From assembly GCA_003669255.1 (NCBI GenBank), contig QWPO01000055.1:1-7329 (forward strand): a DNA stretch of 7,329 nucleotides. Direction: 5' to 3'. Of the stretch, positions 1 through 5,615 are shown piece by piece. The position numbers and the translations under genes are program-made. The notes beneath the pieces were generated by a model that was not told the DNA's origin, made no database searches, and saw only the letters and a list, made by a program, of their open reading frames with translations. The stretch is from Planctomycetota bacterium. Its GTDB lineage: Bacteria; Planctomycetota; Planctomycetia; Pirellulales; UBA1268. The stretch's first letter is position 1; every line of letters begins with the position of its first letter.

Positions 1-1094
1 CGAATCGACAGCAGGCTGGCGACGATCACGATCAGAAACACCGCCAATGCAGTGATGGCGAGCACCTGCCAGGGCATGAAGAAGGCGAGCCGCGACGCCC
101 CCTTCACCACCCAGCCAAACACCGCTGCCAGCCCCACGCCCACGCCGTAACCGACGAGCCCGACCTGCAGCCCCTGCGCGAGGACCATCGTGAGAATCGT
201 CCAGTTGCTCGCCCCCATCGCCTTGAGCGCGCCGTACTGGCGGATGTTCTCCACCGTGAAGAGGTAAAAGGTCTGGCCCGCGATCGCCGTGCCCACGAGG
301 AATCCGAGCAGCACCGTGATCCCGAAGTTCACCGGAATGCCGGTCTTCTGGAGGTAGTGATCGATCGTCTTCCAGAGAAACTGCTCCCGCGTGAGGGCCT
401 GCAGACCCGTCCGCTCGTCGATCCGCCGGCAGACCTCCGTGGGATCGATCCCCGGAATGGCTTGGGCCAGCACGAACGAGAGCACCTTTCGCTCCGGCGG
501 AGCGAACAGCACCGCCTGGCTGTAGCGGGTGTAGACAATCGGGAAGCTCGTGAACGTGCGGCTCGCCTTGGTGATGCCCACCAGCACGGCGCGGCGGTCG
601 TTCATCTCGAACGTGCGGCCGAGTCGATAGGGCTCGCCCGGCCAGATCCGCCGGTATCCGGCGTCATCGATGATCACCGCATCGGGCGACCGGAGCCCGG
701 CCACGGAGCCCATGAACAGCCCCTGCGGCGCGCCCACGAGCGTGGCGTCGTCGAGCCCGAGGAGGATCATCTGCTCGTAGAGACCCTCCTCGAGGCGGGC
801 CCGGGCGATGCCTTTGTAGAACCGCACCGCCCACTCGACCCCGGGCACGCCCTTGACGCGAAACAGGTCGTTGTCGGACAGCGGCTTGACGTCGTCCACA
901 AACTGGACGTTGCGGTCCATCACCCAGATGCCGGGGCCCTCGACGTCGCGGATCTGGCTGACGGTCAGCGACATCAACCCGCAGAAGATCGACGCCTGCT
1001 GGGCGATAAGCACGGCGGCAAACACCACGCCAAACACGATCCCCAGGTACTTCACCCTGTTGCCGACGAGCATCTTCCACGCGATCCAGAGCAT
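1..1094 (-). CDS. ABC transporter permease, FtsX/DevC-like (partial, C-terminus off window)
   Basis: Inner-membrane permease subunit of an FtsX/MacB-superfamily ABC transporter; it would pair with an ATPase not in this window. My translation gives 364 residues beginning MLWIAWKMLVGNRVKYLG and still open at base 1. The layout is that of the family: a short basic N-terminus, TM1 at about residues 17-37, a large extracytoplasmic domain at about 40-250, then three TM segments near 256-279, 299-328 and 343-364. The segment between TM2 and TM3 (ENIRQYGALKAMGAS, residues 282-296) is the conserved cytoplasmic coupling loop typical of FtsX-like permeases. DevC-type proteins are about 385 residues, so only the last few are probably missing. 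The ATG at 1094 lies 32 nt after the stop of the upstream PQQ-like gene, so the two are likely co-transcribed; I see no good Shine-Dalgarno. Substrate cannot be told. The fold is firm, the DevC subgroup less so. Confidence 0.9.
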   Translation of the reverse strand, partial: MLWIAWKMLVGNRVKYLGIVFGVVFAAVLIAQQASIFCGLMSLTVSQIRDVEGPGIWVMDRNVQFVDDVKPLSDNDLFRVKGVPGVEWAVRFYKGIARARLEEGLYEQMILLGLDDATLVGAPQGLFMGSVAGLRSPDAVIIDDAGYRRIWPGEPYRLGRTFEMNDRRAVLVGITKASRTFTSFPIVYTRYSQAVLFAPPERKVLSFVLAQAIPGIDPTEVCRRIDERTGLQALTREQFLWKTIDHYLQKTGIPVNFGITVLLGFLVGTAIAGQTFYLFTVENIRQYGALKAMGASNWTILTMVLAQGLQVGLVGYGVGVGLAAVFGWVVKGASRLAFFMPWQVLAITALAVFLIVIVASLLSI

Positions 1095-1126
1095 GCCGGC
1101 ATTTTATCGCGAAGCCGACATTGGCG

Positions 1127-2380
1127 TCAGGGCGATTCAGCGTCGAGGGCGATCAGCCGGCTGGCGGTGCGAAACACCATCCGCCCTCCCACCACCGCCG
1201 GCGTGGCTCGGCATTCCTCGCCGAGCGTTGCCCGCCCGAGCACTTCAAACTCGTCTCCGTCGGCCAGCGTCACCACCTCACCATCGGCCGAGACGTTGCG
1301 GATCGTGCCACCAACGGCGATCGGCGAGGCGGAGAACGTGCCCCCCACTCGACCCCGCCAGCGGACCTCACCAGTCGCCGCATCGACGCAGGTCACCACG
1401 CCCCGGTCACCCCAGAGGTAGAGCCGCTCACCGACGGCCAGTGGCGTGGGCACATAGGGCGCGGCGCTACGGTCCAGCCGAAACACGAGTTCGGGTTCGA
1501 TCGGCTCCGCCGCGGCAGCCACGACCGGCAGGCGGACCGCCACGAGCGTTGTGTCACCGCCACCGTCTCCAGACGTCCCGATCGCGAGCGGTCCGGCGAG
1601 GACCGGCGACGACACCGCCCGCTTCGGCAGGCACTTTCGCTCCCAGAGCACCCGGCCCGTCGCTGCGTCGATGCCCGTCACGCCGTGGGCGTTGCTTGTG
1701 AGTACGATCTGCGGACCGGCCGGCCCGTCGATCACCAGCGGCGTCGCATAGCCCGACTTACCGCTCTCCCGCGGCAGTCGCCACCGCTCGTCGCCGGTTG
1801 CCGCGTCGAGCGCCACCACGAAACTCGCCCCCTCCTGATCGTTCGGCACGATCAGGAGATCACCGCAGACGGCGGCAGACCCACCGAAACCATGCTCACC
1901 CTCGTAGGGGCCGAGGTCAACGTGCCACGTGGGCTGGCCCTCGAGCGTGAACGCCTCGACCCGGAGGCCATCTCCGGCGGCCCACATCCAGTACACGCCC
2001 TCGTCGCCCACCGCAACCGACCCCGATGCAGAACTATTCTGCACGTGATGCCGGTCGATCGGCCCGGGGATCTCCCGGCTCCAGAGAGCCTTGCCATCGG
2101 CCAGCGAGTGGCAGGTGACAAATCGCTTTGATGCCTCTTCGTCGGCGGATGCCGTGTAGATCCGGCCGGCGCGAATCACGGGCGACGCGTGCCCCCGGCC
2201 CGGCACCCCCGCGATCCACGAGGCATCGGCGACGTCCCACTCCATGGGAAACTGCCGCTCGCCACCATCGCCCGCACCTTTGGCACCCCGCCACCGCGAC
2301 CATGGCTCGACTTCTGGCTCGGCGGCGGCAGGGAGCGCGGCGAGGAGAGCGAGAACGACGGCCAACCACGCTCGACACAT
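1127..2380 (-). CDS. Secreted PQQ-like beta-propeller repeat protein
   Basis: A 417-residue exported beta-propeller protein of the PQQ-binding-like/BamB-like repeat type, common in Planctomycetes and usually of unknown function. Residues 1-20 (MCRAWLAVVLALLAALPAAA) form a signal peptide with an Ala-X-Ala cleavage site and no lipobox. The mature protein opens with WSRWRGAKGAG (27-37), a motif frequent at the start of planctomycete PQQ-like proteins. Blade motifs of the D-x-x-T-G-x-x-x-W kind recur: ALDAATGDERW (190-200), GIDAATGRVLW (236-246), CVDAATGEVRW (331-341), plus a degenerate one at 91-100 and a final LIALDAESP at the C-terminus. The reading frame stays open further upstream to 2899, but the start at 2380 is chosen because it gives the signal peptide and has AAGGA 10 nt upstream. 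No quinoprotein dehydrogenase active-site motif was recognised, so a structural or binding role is more likely than catalysis. It precedes the ABC permease gene by 32 nt. Confidence 0.92.
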   Translation of the reverse strand: MCRAWLAVVLALLAALPAAAEPEVEPWSRWRGAKGAGDGGERQFPMEWDVADASWIAGVPGRGHASPVIRAGRIYTASADEEASKRFVTCHSLADGKALWSREIPGPIDRHHVQNSSASGSVAVGDEGVYWMWAAGDGLRVEAFTLEGQPTWHVDLGPYEGEHGFGGSAAVCGDLLIVPNDQEGASFVVALDAATGDERWRLPRESGKSGYATPLVIDGPAGPQIVLTSNAHGVTGIDAATGRVLWERKCLPKRAVSSPVLAGPLAIGTSGDGGGDTTLVAVRLPVVAAAAEPIEPELVFRLDRSAAPYVPTPLAVGERLYLWGDRGVVTCVDAATGEVRWRGRVGGTFSASPIAVGGTIRNVSADGEVVTLADGDEFEVLGRATLGEECRATPAVVGGRMVFRTASRLIALDAESP

Positions 2381-2624
2381 GATCACACCATCCTTGAGCA
2401 GCCATTGTCGGCCAAAAACTCGCGGCGGCGGCACTATACCCCGCAAACGCGGTCCGTGCGCCGCGGACGACCCCTGACGCGTGGGGGTCTCGCCGCCGAC
2501 CTGAGACGGTTCTTGCTGAATCTGCCAAACCGTCCGAGGCACCGGCGGCCACTCAAAATTCGGCCGGCACTCGGGACGATACGGATTACACCAGGCCGGC
2601 CTCCTTGGAGCTCCATCTCCCGCC
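2381..2624. promoter_or_regulatory. Divergent intergenic spacer with weak promoter-like and inverted-repeat elements
   Basis: This 244-bp spacer separates the minus-strand PQQ-like gene from the plus-strand small secreted protein gene, so it should hold promoters for both. On the minus strand TATAGT at 2438-2433 resembles a -10 box about 55 nt upstream of the PQQ-like start, but no convincing -35 is in place. Two short inverted repeats are visible: GACCCC/GGGGTC at 2469-2489 (9-nt loop) and GACGGTT/AACCGTC at 2505-2534 (16-nt loop). Either could be an operator or an RNA hairpin, or chance in GC-rich DNA. No coding signal was recognised here. Confidence 0.35.
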
Positions 2625-2849
2625 ATGCGTACCCTCGTGATCGCGACCGTCGCCACGGTCGCACTGGTTCCCGTGTCACCTGTCGATGCCGCCAGCGCCG
2701 GCTTCGACCCCCGAATCGTCACGTTCGGCGAGACCCGCCAACAGATCCAGAACACGCCGGTTCTGGAGCGGCCCAACCGGCCGCTGCACGTGTACGGCAA
2801 CACGGCCCGCCGCCGGCACAGCCGCGGCTCAGCCAAGGCTGTGAACTGA
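2625..2849 (+). CDS. Small secreted protein (74 aa) with RPNRPLHVYGNT motif
   Basis: A short protein of unknown function. Residues 1-25 (hydrophobic run LVIATVATVALVPVSPV followed by DAASA) look like a Sec signal peptide cleaved near ASA, leaving a mature chain of about 49 residues. The mature part carries FGETRQQIQNTPVLERPNRP and then LHVYGNTARRRH, ending in a basic, Ser/Gly-rich tail. From memory, small exported planctomycete proteins with an RPNRPxHxYGNTxRRR core recur in that phylum; I could not check this here. The motif is too ordered, and the signal peptide too clean, for a chance ORF. The upstream region has GGAG about 14 nt before the ATG, which is rather distant. It stands alone, divergent from the PQQ-like gene and convergent with the sprT-like gene, and is followed 9 nt downstream by the first palindromic repeat. 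Confidence 0.72.
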   Translation: MRTLVIATVATVALVPVSPVDAASAGFDPRIVTFGETRQQIQNTPVLERPNRPLHVYGNTARRRHSRGSAKAVN

Positions 2850-2858
2850 ACCGGGGGC

Positions 2859-2880
2859 CACAGGTCAAAAAAACCTGTGC
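2859..2880 (+). terminator. Possible hairpin terminator (first palindrome of the array)
   Basis: CACAGGT and ACCTGTG flank an A-rich loop of about 8 nt, 9 nt after the stop of the 74-residue gene. It can form a 7-bp hairpin in either direction. There is no T-run after it on the plus strand, so a classical intrinsic terminator is not shown; it is also simply the first unit of the repeat array. A role in ending convergent transcription is an inference from position. Confidence 0.35.
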
Positions 2881-2898
2881 TCCTTGCTCCCCGTAGCA

Positions 2899-2933
2899 CA
2901 GGTTTTCAACCTGTGCCGGACGTGCCGCAGGTT
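2899..2933 (+). repeat. Direct repeat copy A (35 bp, identical to 3101-3135)
   Basis: These 35 bases contain most of one CACAGG-type palindrome, the linker CCGGACGTGCC and the left arm of a GCAGG-type palindrome. They recur without mismatch 202 nt downstream. The similarity carries on into the right arm (AACCTACGC) with changes only in the 3-nt centre, which suggests local duplication of a two-repeat block. Confidence 0.88.
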
Positions 2934-3100
2934 AAAAACCTACGCGACTCCACAGGTTGCCAACCTGTGCCCAATCCCTGCTCCAGTAGCACAGGTTGGT
3001 AACCTGTGCCCAATCACTGCCCCCGTAGCACAGGTTTTCAACCTGTGCCGAAGAGCAGCCGGGCCGGTCATCCCACAGGTTGCCAACCTGTGCTACTTCG

Positions 3101-3135
3101 CAGGTTTTCAACCTGTGCCGGACGTGCCGCAGGTT
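3101..3135 (+). repeat. Direct repeat copy B (35 bp, identical to 2899-2933)
   Basis: Second copy of the two-palindrome block. Just before it the left arm is shortened (CGCAGG in place of GCACAGG), so the junction of the duplicated block lies close to 3100. Confidence 0.88.
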
Positions 3136-3171
3136 GACAACCTACGCTCCTCCACACGTTAACAACCTGTG

Positions 3172-3873
3172 CTACGTCACCGGCTTCTGCCCAGTGCGCC
3201 GTCGCGTCGGCTCCTCGGCCAACGGCTCCACGAACAATAGCCCGTGCACTCGATACTCGCGGCCGCTGCCCGCCGCGAAGCACTGCCTCCGCGTCCGCAC
3301 GAGCCGCCCGGCGCGGAATGCATGCCGCCCATCGATCCGAAACCATGTTCCTTCGACGAGCTGCTCTACCCGCACGCGGCCCTCGTGCGGCTGATCGTAG
3401 CGGGCGAGCGCGAGGAGGAGATGGCGGTCGCTGCAGGTCGCCGCGGCCGGATTCTGGAGCGATCGCGCCACGGCCGTCGCCACGTCGTCGGGAAACACGC
3501 CCGCCTCCACAACGGGGGCGAGCACCGCGGAAAACTCCCGCTTCCACTCGGCTCCATGCGGCCGCAGTCGGCGGCGGCGGAGGAAGCCGCCACGATGCCG
3601 CTCCCACGTCGCCGCATGCGCCACCTCGTGGAGGAGGGTCGTCAAAAACGCGTACGGGTTGAGGTCGGCATTGACGGTAATCCGGTGTGGTCGCAGCGGA
3701 GCCGGTGGCGGCCGGTGGTCGCCGAGCTTCGTCCGCCGGGGTCGCACGACGCGAAGATCGACCGCCAAGCCCTCGAGTAGCCGGGCCACGTGGTCCACCG
3801 CAGCCACCGGGAGGTACGGCCGCACGATCTCCGTGGGGCCGGAGGCGGAGTTGGATCTGGCGGGCCGCTTCAT
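3172..3873 (-). CDS. SprT-like zinc metallopeptidase domain protein
   Basis: A 233-residue protein of the SprT-like family (minigluzincin-type zinc peptidases related to SprT and Spartan). The zinc site is visible: LLHEVAHA places HExxH at residues 82-86 and PHGAEWKREF gives the third histidine at 106, followed by the typical G-x-x-[WF]. The stretch before it (RRTKLGDHRPP at 46-56 and ITVNADLNPYAFL at 65-77) and the C-terminal EGTWFRIDGRHAF (174-186) and RRTRxxC-like region ending at Cys198 match the short SprT-like subgroup known also from Bacteroidetes, which lacks the four-cysteine zinc ribbon of Escherichia coli SprT; only Cys147 and Cys198 are present. No signal peptide, so probably cytoplasmic. 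The ATG at 3873 overlaps the TGA of the upstream emfourin-DUF1353 gene (ATGA) and has GGAG 7 nt before it, pointing to translational coupling. Its TAG stop lies in the flank of the last palindromic repeat. Substrate unknown. Confidence 0.9.
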   Translation of the reverse strand: MKRPARSNSASGPTEIVRPYLPVAAVDHVARLLEGLAVDLRVVRPRRTKLGDHRPPPAPLRPHRITVNADLNPYAFLTTLLHEVAHAATWERHRGGFLRRRRLRPHGAEWKREFSAVLAPVVEAGVFPDDVATAVARSLQNPAAATCSDRHLLLALARYDQPHEGRVRVEQLVEGTWFRIDGRHAFRAGRLVRTRRQCFAAGSGREYRVHGLLFVEPLAEEPTRRRTGQKPVT

Positions 3874-4793
3874 CGCGTCACTCCAGGCACCACCACCGAC
3901 GGCACCTTATCGGGATCGACCGCATGGGTGGCGAAGTAGTCGTCGATCGCCCGCACGTCCGCGACGGTCGGTGGCGGTGGCGTCTCGTCGTGCACCACCC
4001 GCTCCACGTGCGGCGTTCCACCCACGATCGTCCTTCGTTCCTCCACCGTCCAGCGTGGCCCAAACTGGTAGACGGCGTAATACATCGTCGCCGCCTTCGC
4101 CGCCCCCACGCCGCCGCAGCGGCAGGCGTCATGAAACATCCGGTGCACCTCCTGCCAGGGCCGGTCGCGGATCACACAGGCCACGTCGTGCACCACCGAC
4201 GCGTTGCGAAACCTCCCCTCGAAAGGTCCACCGATCAATGACCAGAACGCGCGGGGGATGCTCGCTCCGTTCACGACAGCGCCCGGCGGCGCATCCCATC
4301 GCGCGTCGCGTGGATCGACGTAGGCGAAGGGTTCCACGAGCGTCATGTCGCGGCCGTCGGCCTCCCACTTGGCGACCACGTCGCCAATGAAGCGGCCCCA
4401 CAGGGACGACGACTCAGTAGCGACAGCCGGTCGATCGGCCGCATCAGGCACTGCGAACGTGAGCGGCTGCGGCGTGGATCGCTTCACGAGTTCTGCGACA
4501 AGCGGCCGGGCTGGATCGGGCAGCGAGGCGTCGTCGCACGACACCCGCACGAACATCTCGGCGCGGTCGATCGCGAGGTCGTATTGCTTCCGGTCTCGTG
4601 CCGCCGCCGCGAACCGCTCGAAGGAGGCCACCAGTCCGCTGGCGATGACGAGGCCCTCGATCGCCACCCGGTCGGCGGCAGCGAGCCCCGCGGTGTCGAT
4701 GCGACATCCACGGACCACACCCGCAAACCCTCCAGAAAGCATGAATGTGATCCGCATGAGGTGCCTCGATGTCGTGGCCGGCATTATGGTCAT
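3870..4793 (-). CDS. Emfourin-like / DUF1353 two-domain protein
   Basis: A 307-residue fusion. Residues 13-105 start MRITFMLSGGFAGVVRG and end near SLPDPARPLVAELVKR, the pattern of the emfourin family, whose founding member inhibits the M4 metalloprotease protealysin. Residues about 129-250 are a DUF1353 domain: PPGAVVNGASIPRAFW (169-184), GGPFEGRFRNASVVHD (188-203) and DRPWQEVHRMFHDACR followed by YAVYQFGPRW are its hallmarks. DUF1353 function is not established; it is frequent in phage-derived and accessory regions. A Pro-rich stretch and tail of about 57 residues follow. No signal peptide or membrane segment is seen. Start 4793 has GGAGGT 5 nt upstream; an in-frame ATG at 4757 begins exactly at the domain and has GAGG 6 nt before it, so it is a real alternative (295 residues). 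The stop overlaps the sprT-like start; vapC ends 98 nt upstream. DUF1353 assignment is firm, emfourin good but from memory of the family pattern. Confidence 0.87.
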   Translation of the reverse strand: MTIMPATTSRHLMRITFMLSGGFAGVVRGCRIDTAGLAAADRVAIEGLVIASGLVASFERFAAAARDRKQYDLAIDRAEMFVRVSCDDASLPDPARPLVAELVKRSTPQPLTFAVPDAADRPAVATESSSLWGRFIGDVVAKWEADGRDMTLVEPFAYVDPRDARWDAPPGAVVNGASIPRAFWSLIGGPFEGRFRNASVVHDVACVIRDRPWQEVHRMFHDACRCGGVGAAKAATMYYAVYQFGPRWTVEERRTIVGGTPHVERVVHDETPPPPTVADVRAIDDYFATHAVDPDKVPSVVVPGVTR

Positions 4794-4807
4794 GGCGGAC
4801 CTCCGCC
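4794..4807 (-). promoter_or_regulatory. Hairpin over the Shine-Dalgarno of the emfourin-DUF1353 gene
   Basis: On the minus strand GGCGGAGGTCCGCC lies directly before the ATG at 4793. It is a perfect inverted repeat that would fold as a 5-bp GGCGG/CCGCC stem with loop AGGT, partly covering the GGAGGT ribosome-binding site. This could lower initiation at 4793 and favour the internal ATG at 4757; it may also be chance in GC-rich DNA. Confidence 0.4.
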
Positions 4808-4891
4808 GCCGTCAACGGATGGGCTGATCACCGGGGAGAGATGGCGCCGAACTGCAGGCGGACCGTTCTCAGCGTGTCGGCGCTCACGGGT

Positions 4892-5296
4892 TCACCCGGG
4901 CGTGAGCCAGTTTTCGGTTTTCAGCCCTGCGACGCGATCGAATTCCTTGGTATTGTCCGTCACGAGCACGGCATCGAGCGACTGGGCGTGGGCGGCGATC
5001 ATCAGGTCGTAGGGACCGATCAGTCGGCCGCGTTTTTCGAGGTGAGCCCGGATGGGGCCGTACAGCCGCGCGGCGGCGGCATCGAAGGGGAGGACTCGAA
5101 AACCGGACAGCAGGCTATCGAATACCCGTCTGTTGTGCTGCCGCCGCCCGCTCTTCGCGATTCCGTATTCGATTTCGGCGACCACGACCGACGAGAGAAG
5201 GATCGCGTCGGCGGGAATGTCCTCCAGCCGATCTGTAAGCCCGAGCCGTTGCCTGCTCATCGCGATCAGGATGTTTGTATCAAGGAGAAACTGCAC
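4892..5296 (-). CDS. vapC: VapC-type PIN-domain ribonuclease toxin
   Basis: Toxin of a type II toxin-antitoxin pair: a PIN-domain endoribonuclease, Mg-dependent, usually cutting tRNA or other RNA when freed from its antitoxin. With a GTG start at 5296 it is 134 residues, normal for VapC, and begins MQFLLDTNILIAMSR as the family does. The four acidic PIN residues are all present: Asp6 (LLDTN), Glu41 (VAEIEYG), Asp97 (GPYDLMIAAHA) and Asp114 (LVTDNTKEF). The protein ends in the usual ENW. It should therefore be catalytically intact. The GTG lies 1 nt after the antitoxin stop and has GGAT upstream; in-frame ATGs at 5320 and 5317 would overlap the antitoxin gene by about 20 nt and add SIWIDDV, which does not look like the family. 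Cytoplasmic. Confidence 0.93.
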   Translation of the reverse strand: MQFLLDTNILIAMSRQRLGLTDRLEDIPADAILLSSVVVAEIEYGIAKSGRRQHNRRVFDSLLSGFRVLPFDAAAARLYGPIRAHLEKRGRLIGPYDLMIAAHAQSLDAVLVTDNTKEFDRVAGLKTENWLTPG

Positions 5297-5297
5297 G

Positions 5298-5534
5298 TCA
5301 TCGATCCAGATCGACATCATCGAGCGGCAGTTCGATGATCCCCGGCAGATCGAGACCACCCAGCTCCCAAGCCGCCCGGAACACGTCGACAGCGGCACGC
5401 CTCGTTCGCGGTTCCGGCACAAGTCGAGCCACCGGCTTGCCGCGCCGCGCGATCACAATCTCCTCCCCGCCCTCGACGCGTTCCACAAGCGCGGAAAAGT
5501 GAGCCTTGGCCTCTGCTATGGCAACCCGTTTCAT
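5298..5534 (-). CDS. vapB: Phd/YefM-family antitoxin of the VapBC pair
   Basis: A 78-residue antitoxin that binds its own promoter and neutralises the VapC partner. Residues 1-45 carry the Phd/YefM pattern: KRVAIAEAKAHFSALVERV (2-20), then GGEEIVIARRGKPVARLVP (22-40), the classic R-x-G-K-P-V-A strand of the DNA-binding dimer. The acidic, hydrophobic C-terminus (GGLDLPGIIELPLDDVDLD) is the likely toxin-binding tail. The start at 5534 has an excellent GGAGGT 5 nt upstream and matches the family N-terminus; the ORF could be extended to 5564 but that adds residues the family lacks and would run up to the operator palindrome. It lies upstream of vapC with a 1-nt gap, the standard antitoxin-first order. 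Autoregulation is expected (see operator and promoter entries). Confidence 0.93.
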   Translation of the reverse strand: MKRVAIAEAKAHFSALVERVEGGEEIVIARRGKPVARLVPEPRTRRAAVDVFRAAWELGGLDLPGIIELPLDDVDLDR

Positions 5535-5564
5535 GGCCACCTCCGACATCCGTTCCACTCGCAC

Positions 5565-5581
5565 ATGACCAAGTTGGTCAT
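5565..5581. promoter_or_regulatory. Palindromic operator of the vapBC operon
   Basis: ATGACCAAGTTGGTCAT is a perfect 8-bp inverted repeat around a single central base, 30 nt upstream of the antitoxin ATG and just downstream of the predicted -10 box, so it should cover the transcription start. This is where Phd-type antitoxins bind to repress their own operon. The palindrome is directly visible; that it is the operator is inferred from position. Confidence 0.72.
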
Positions 5582-5585
5582 CTTG

Positions 5586-5615
5586 AGTGTATGACGCTTA
5601 AACGTGGTGCGTCAA
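5586..5615 (-). promoter_or_regulatory. Predicted sigma70-type promoter of vapBC
   Basis: Read on the minus strand: TTGACG (5615-5610) is a good -35 match, followed by an 18-nt spacer and TACACT (5591-5586) as -10. Transcription would begin near 5579, inside the operator palindrome, about 45 nt upstream of the antitoxin start. Confidence 0.55.

Larger units (their letters stand above)
2859..3174. repeat. Array of ten imperfect palindromic repeats (CACAGGTTnnnAACCTGTG type)
   Basis: Ten palindromes sit between two convergent genes: 2859-2880, 2896-2916, 2927-2945, 2951-2970, 2989-3009, 3028-3048, 3074-3093, 3100-3118, 3129-3147 and 3153-3172. The core is AGGTT, a variable 3-nt centre (TTC, GCC, GGT, GAC and others) and AACCT. 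Most have CACAGG/CCTGTG arms; the units at 2927 and 3129 are a second type with GCAGG/CCTACGC arms. A GTAG flank marks orientation: it precedes the units at 2896, 2989 and 3028, while its complement CTAC follows those at 3074 and 3153, so units are inserted both ways round. Spacers vary from about 5 to 25 nt and are not unique CRISPR-like spacers. The pattern is REP-like (short extragenic palindromes, often at 3' ends of genes). No transposase of the REP-associated kind lies in the window. Confidence 0.9.

Noticed and set aside
357..1421. Long plus-strand ORF of 354 residues
   Set aside because: It lies antisense to the ABC permease and the end of the PQQ-like gene, is rich in Arg, His and Pro as expected of an antisense frame in GC-rich DNA, and shows no domain.
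1121..2131. Plus-strand ORF of 336 residues
   Set aside because: Antisense shadow of the PQQ-like beta-propeller gene, whose signal peptide and blade motifs clearly mark the real frame.
2381..2899. N-terminal extension of the PQQ-like protein up to 2899
   Set aside because: The extended residues show no domain, overlap the divergent small secreted protein and would bury the signal peptide that begins at the ATG at 2380, which has its own AAGGA.
2884..3162. Plus-strand ORF of 92 residues with repeated AQVFNLC / QVANLC peptides
   Set aside because: It is the direct translation of the palindromic DNA repeats (CACAGGTTTTCAACCTGTGC read as AQVFNLC). The periodicity comes from the DNA, there is no ribosome-binding site, and such peptides look like a repeat artefact rather than a protein family.
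2859..3174. CRISPR array
   Set aside because: The units are palindromic, vary in the centre, occur in both orientations and two sub-types, and are separated by irregular 5-25 nt gaps, not by uniform unique spacers; no cas gene is present.
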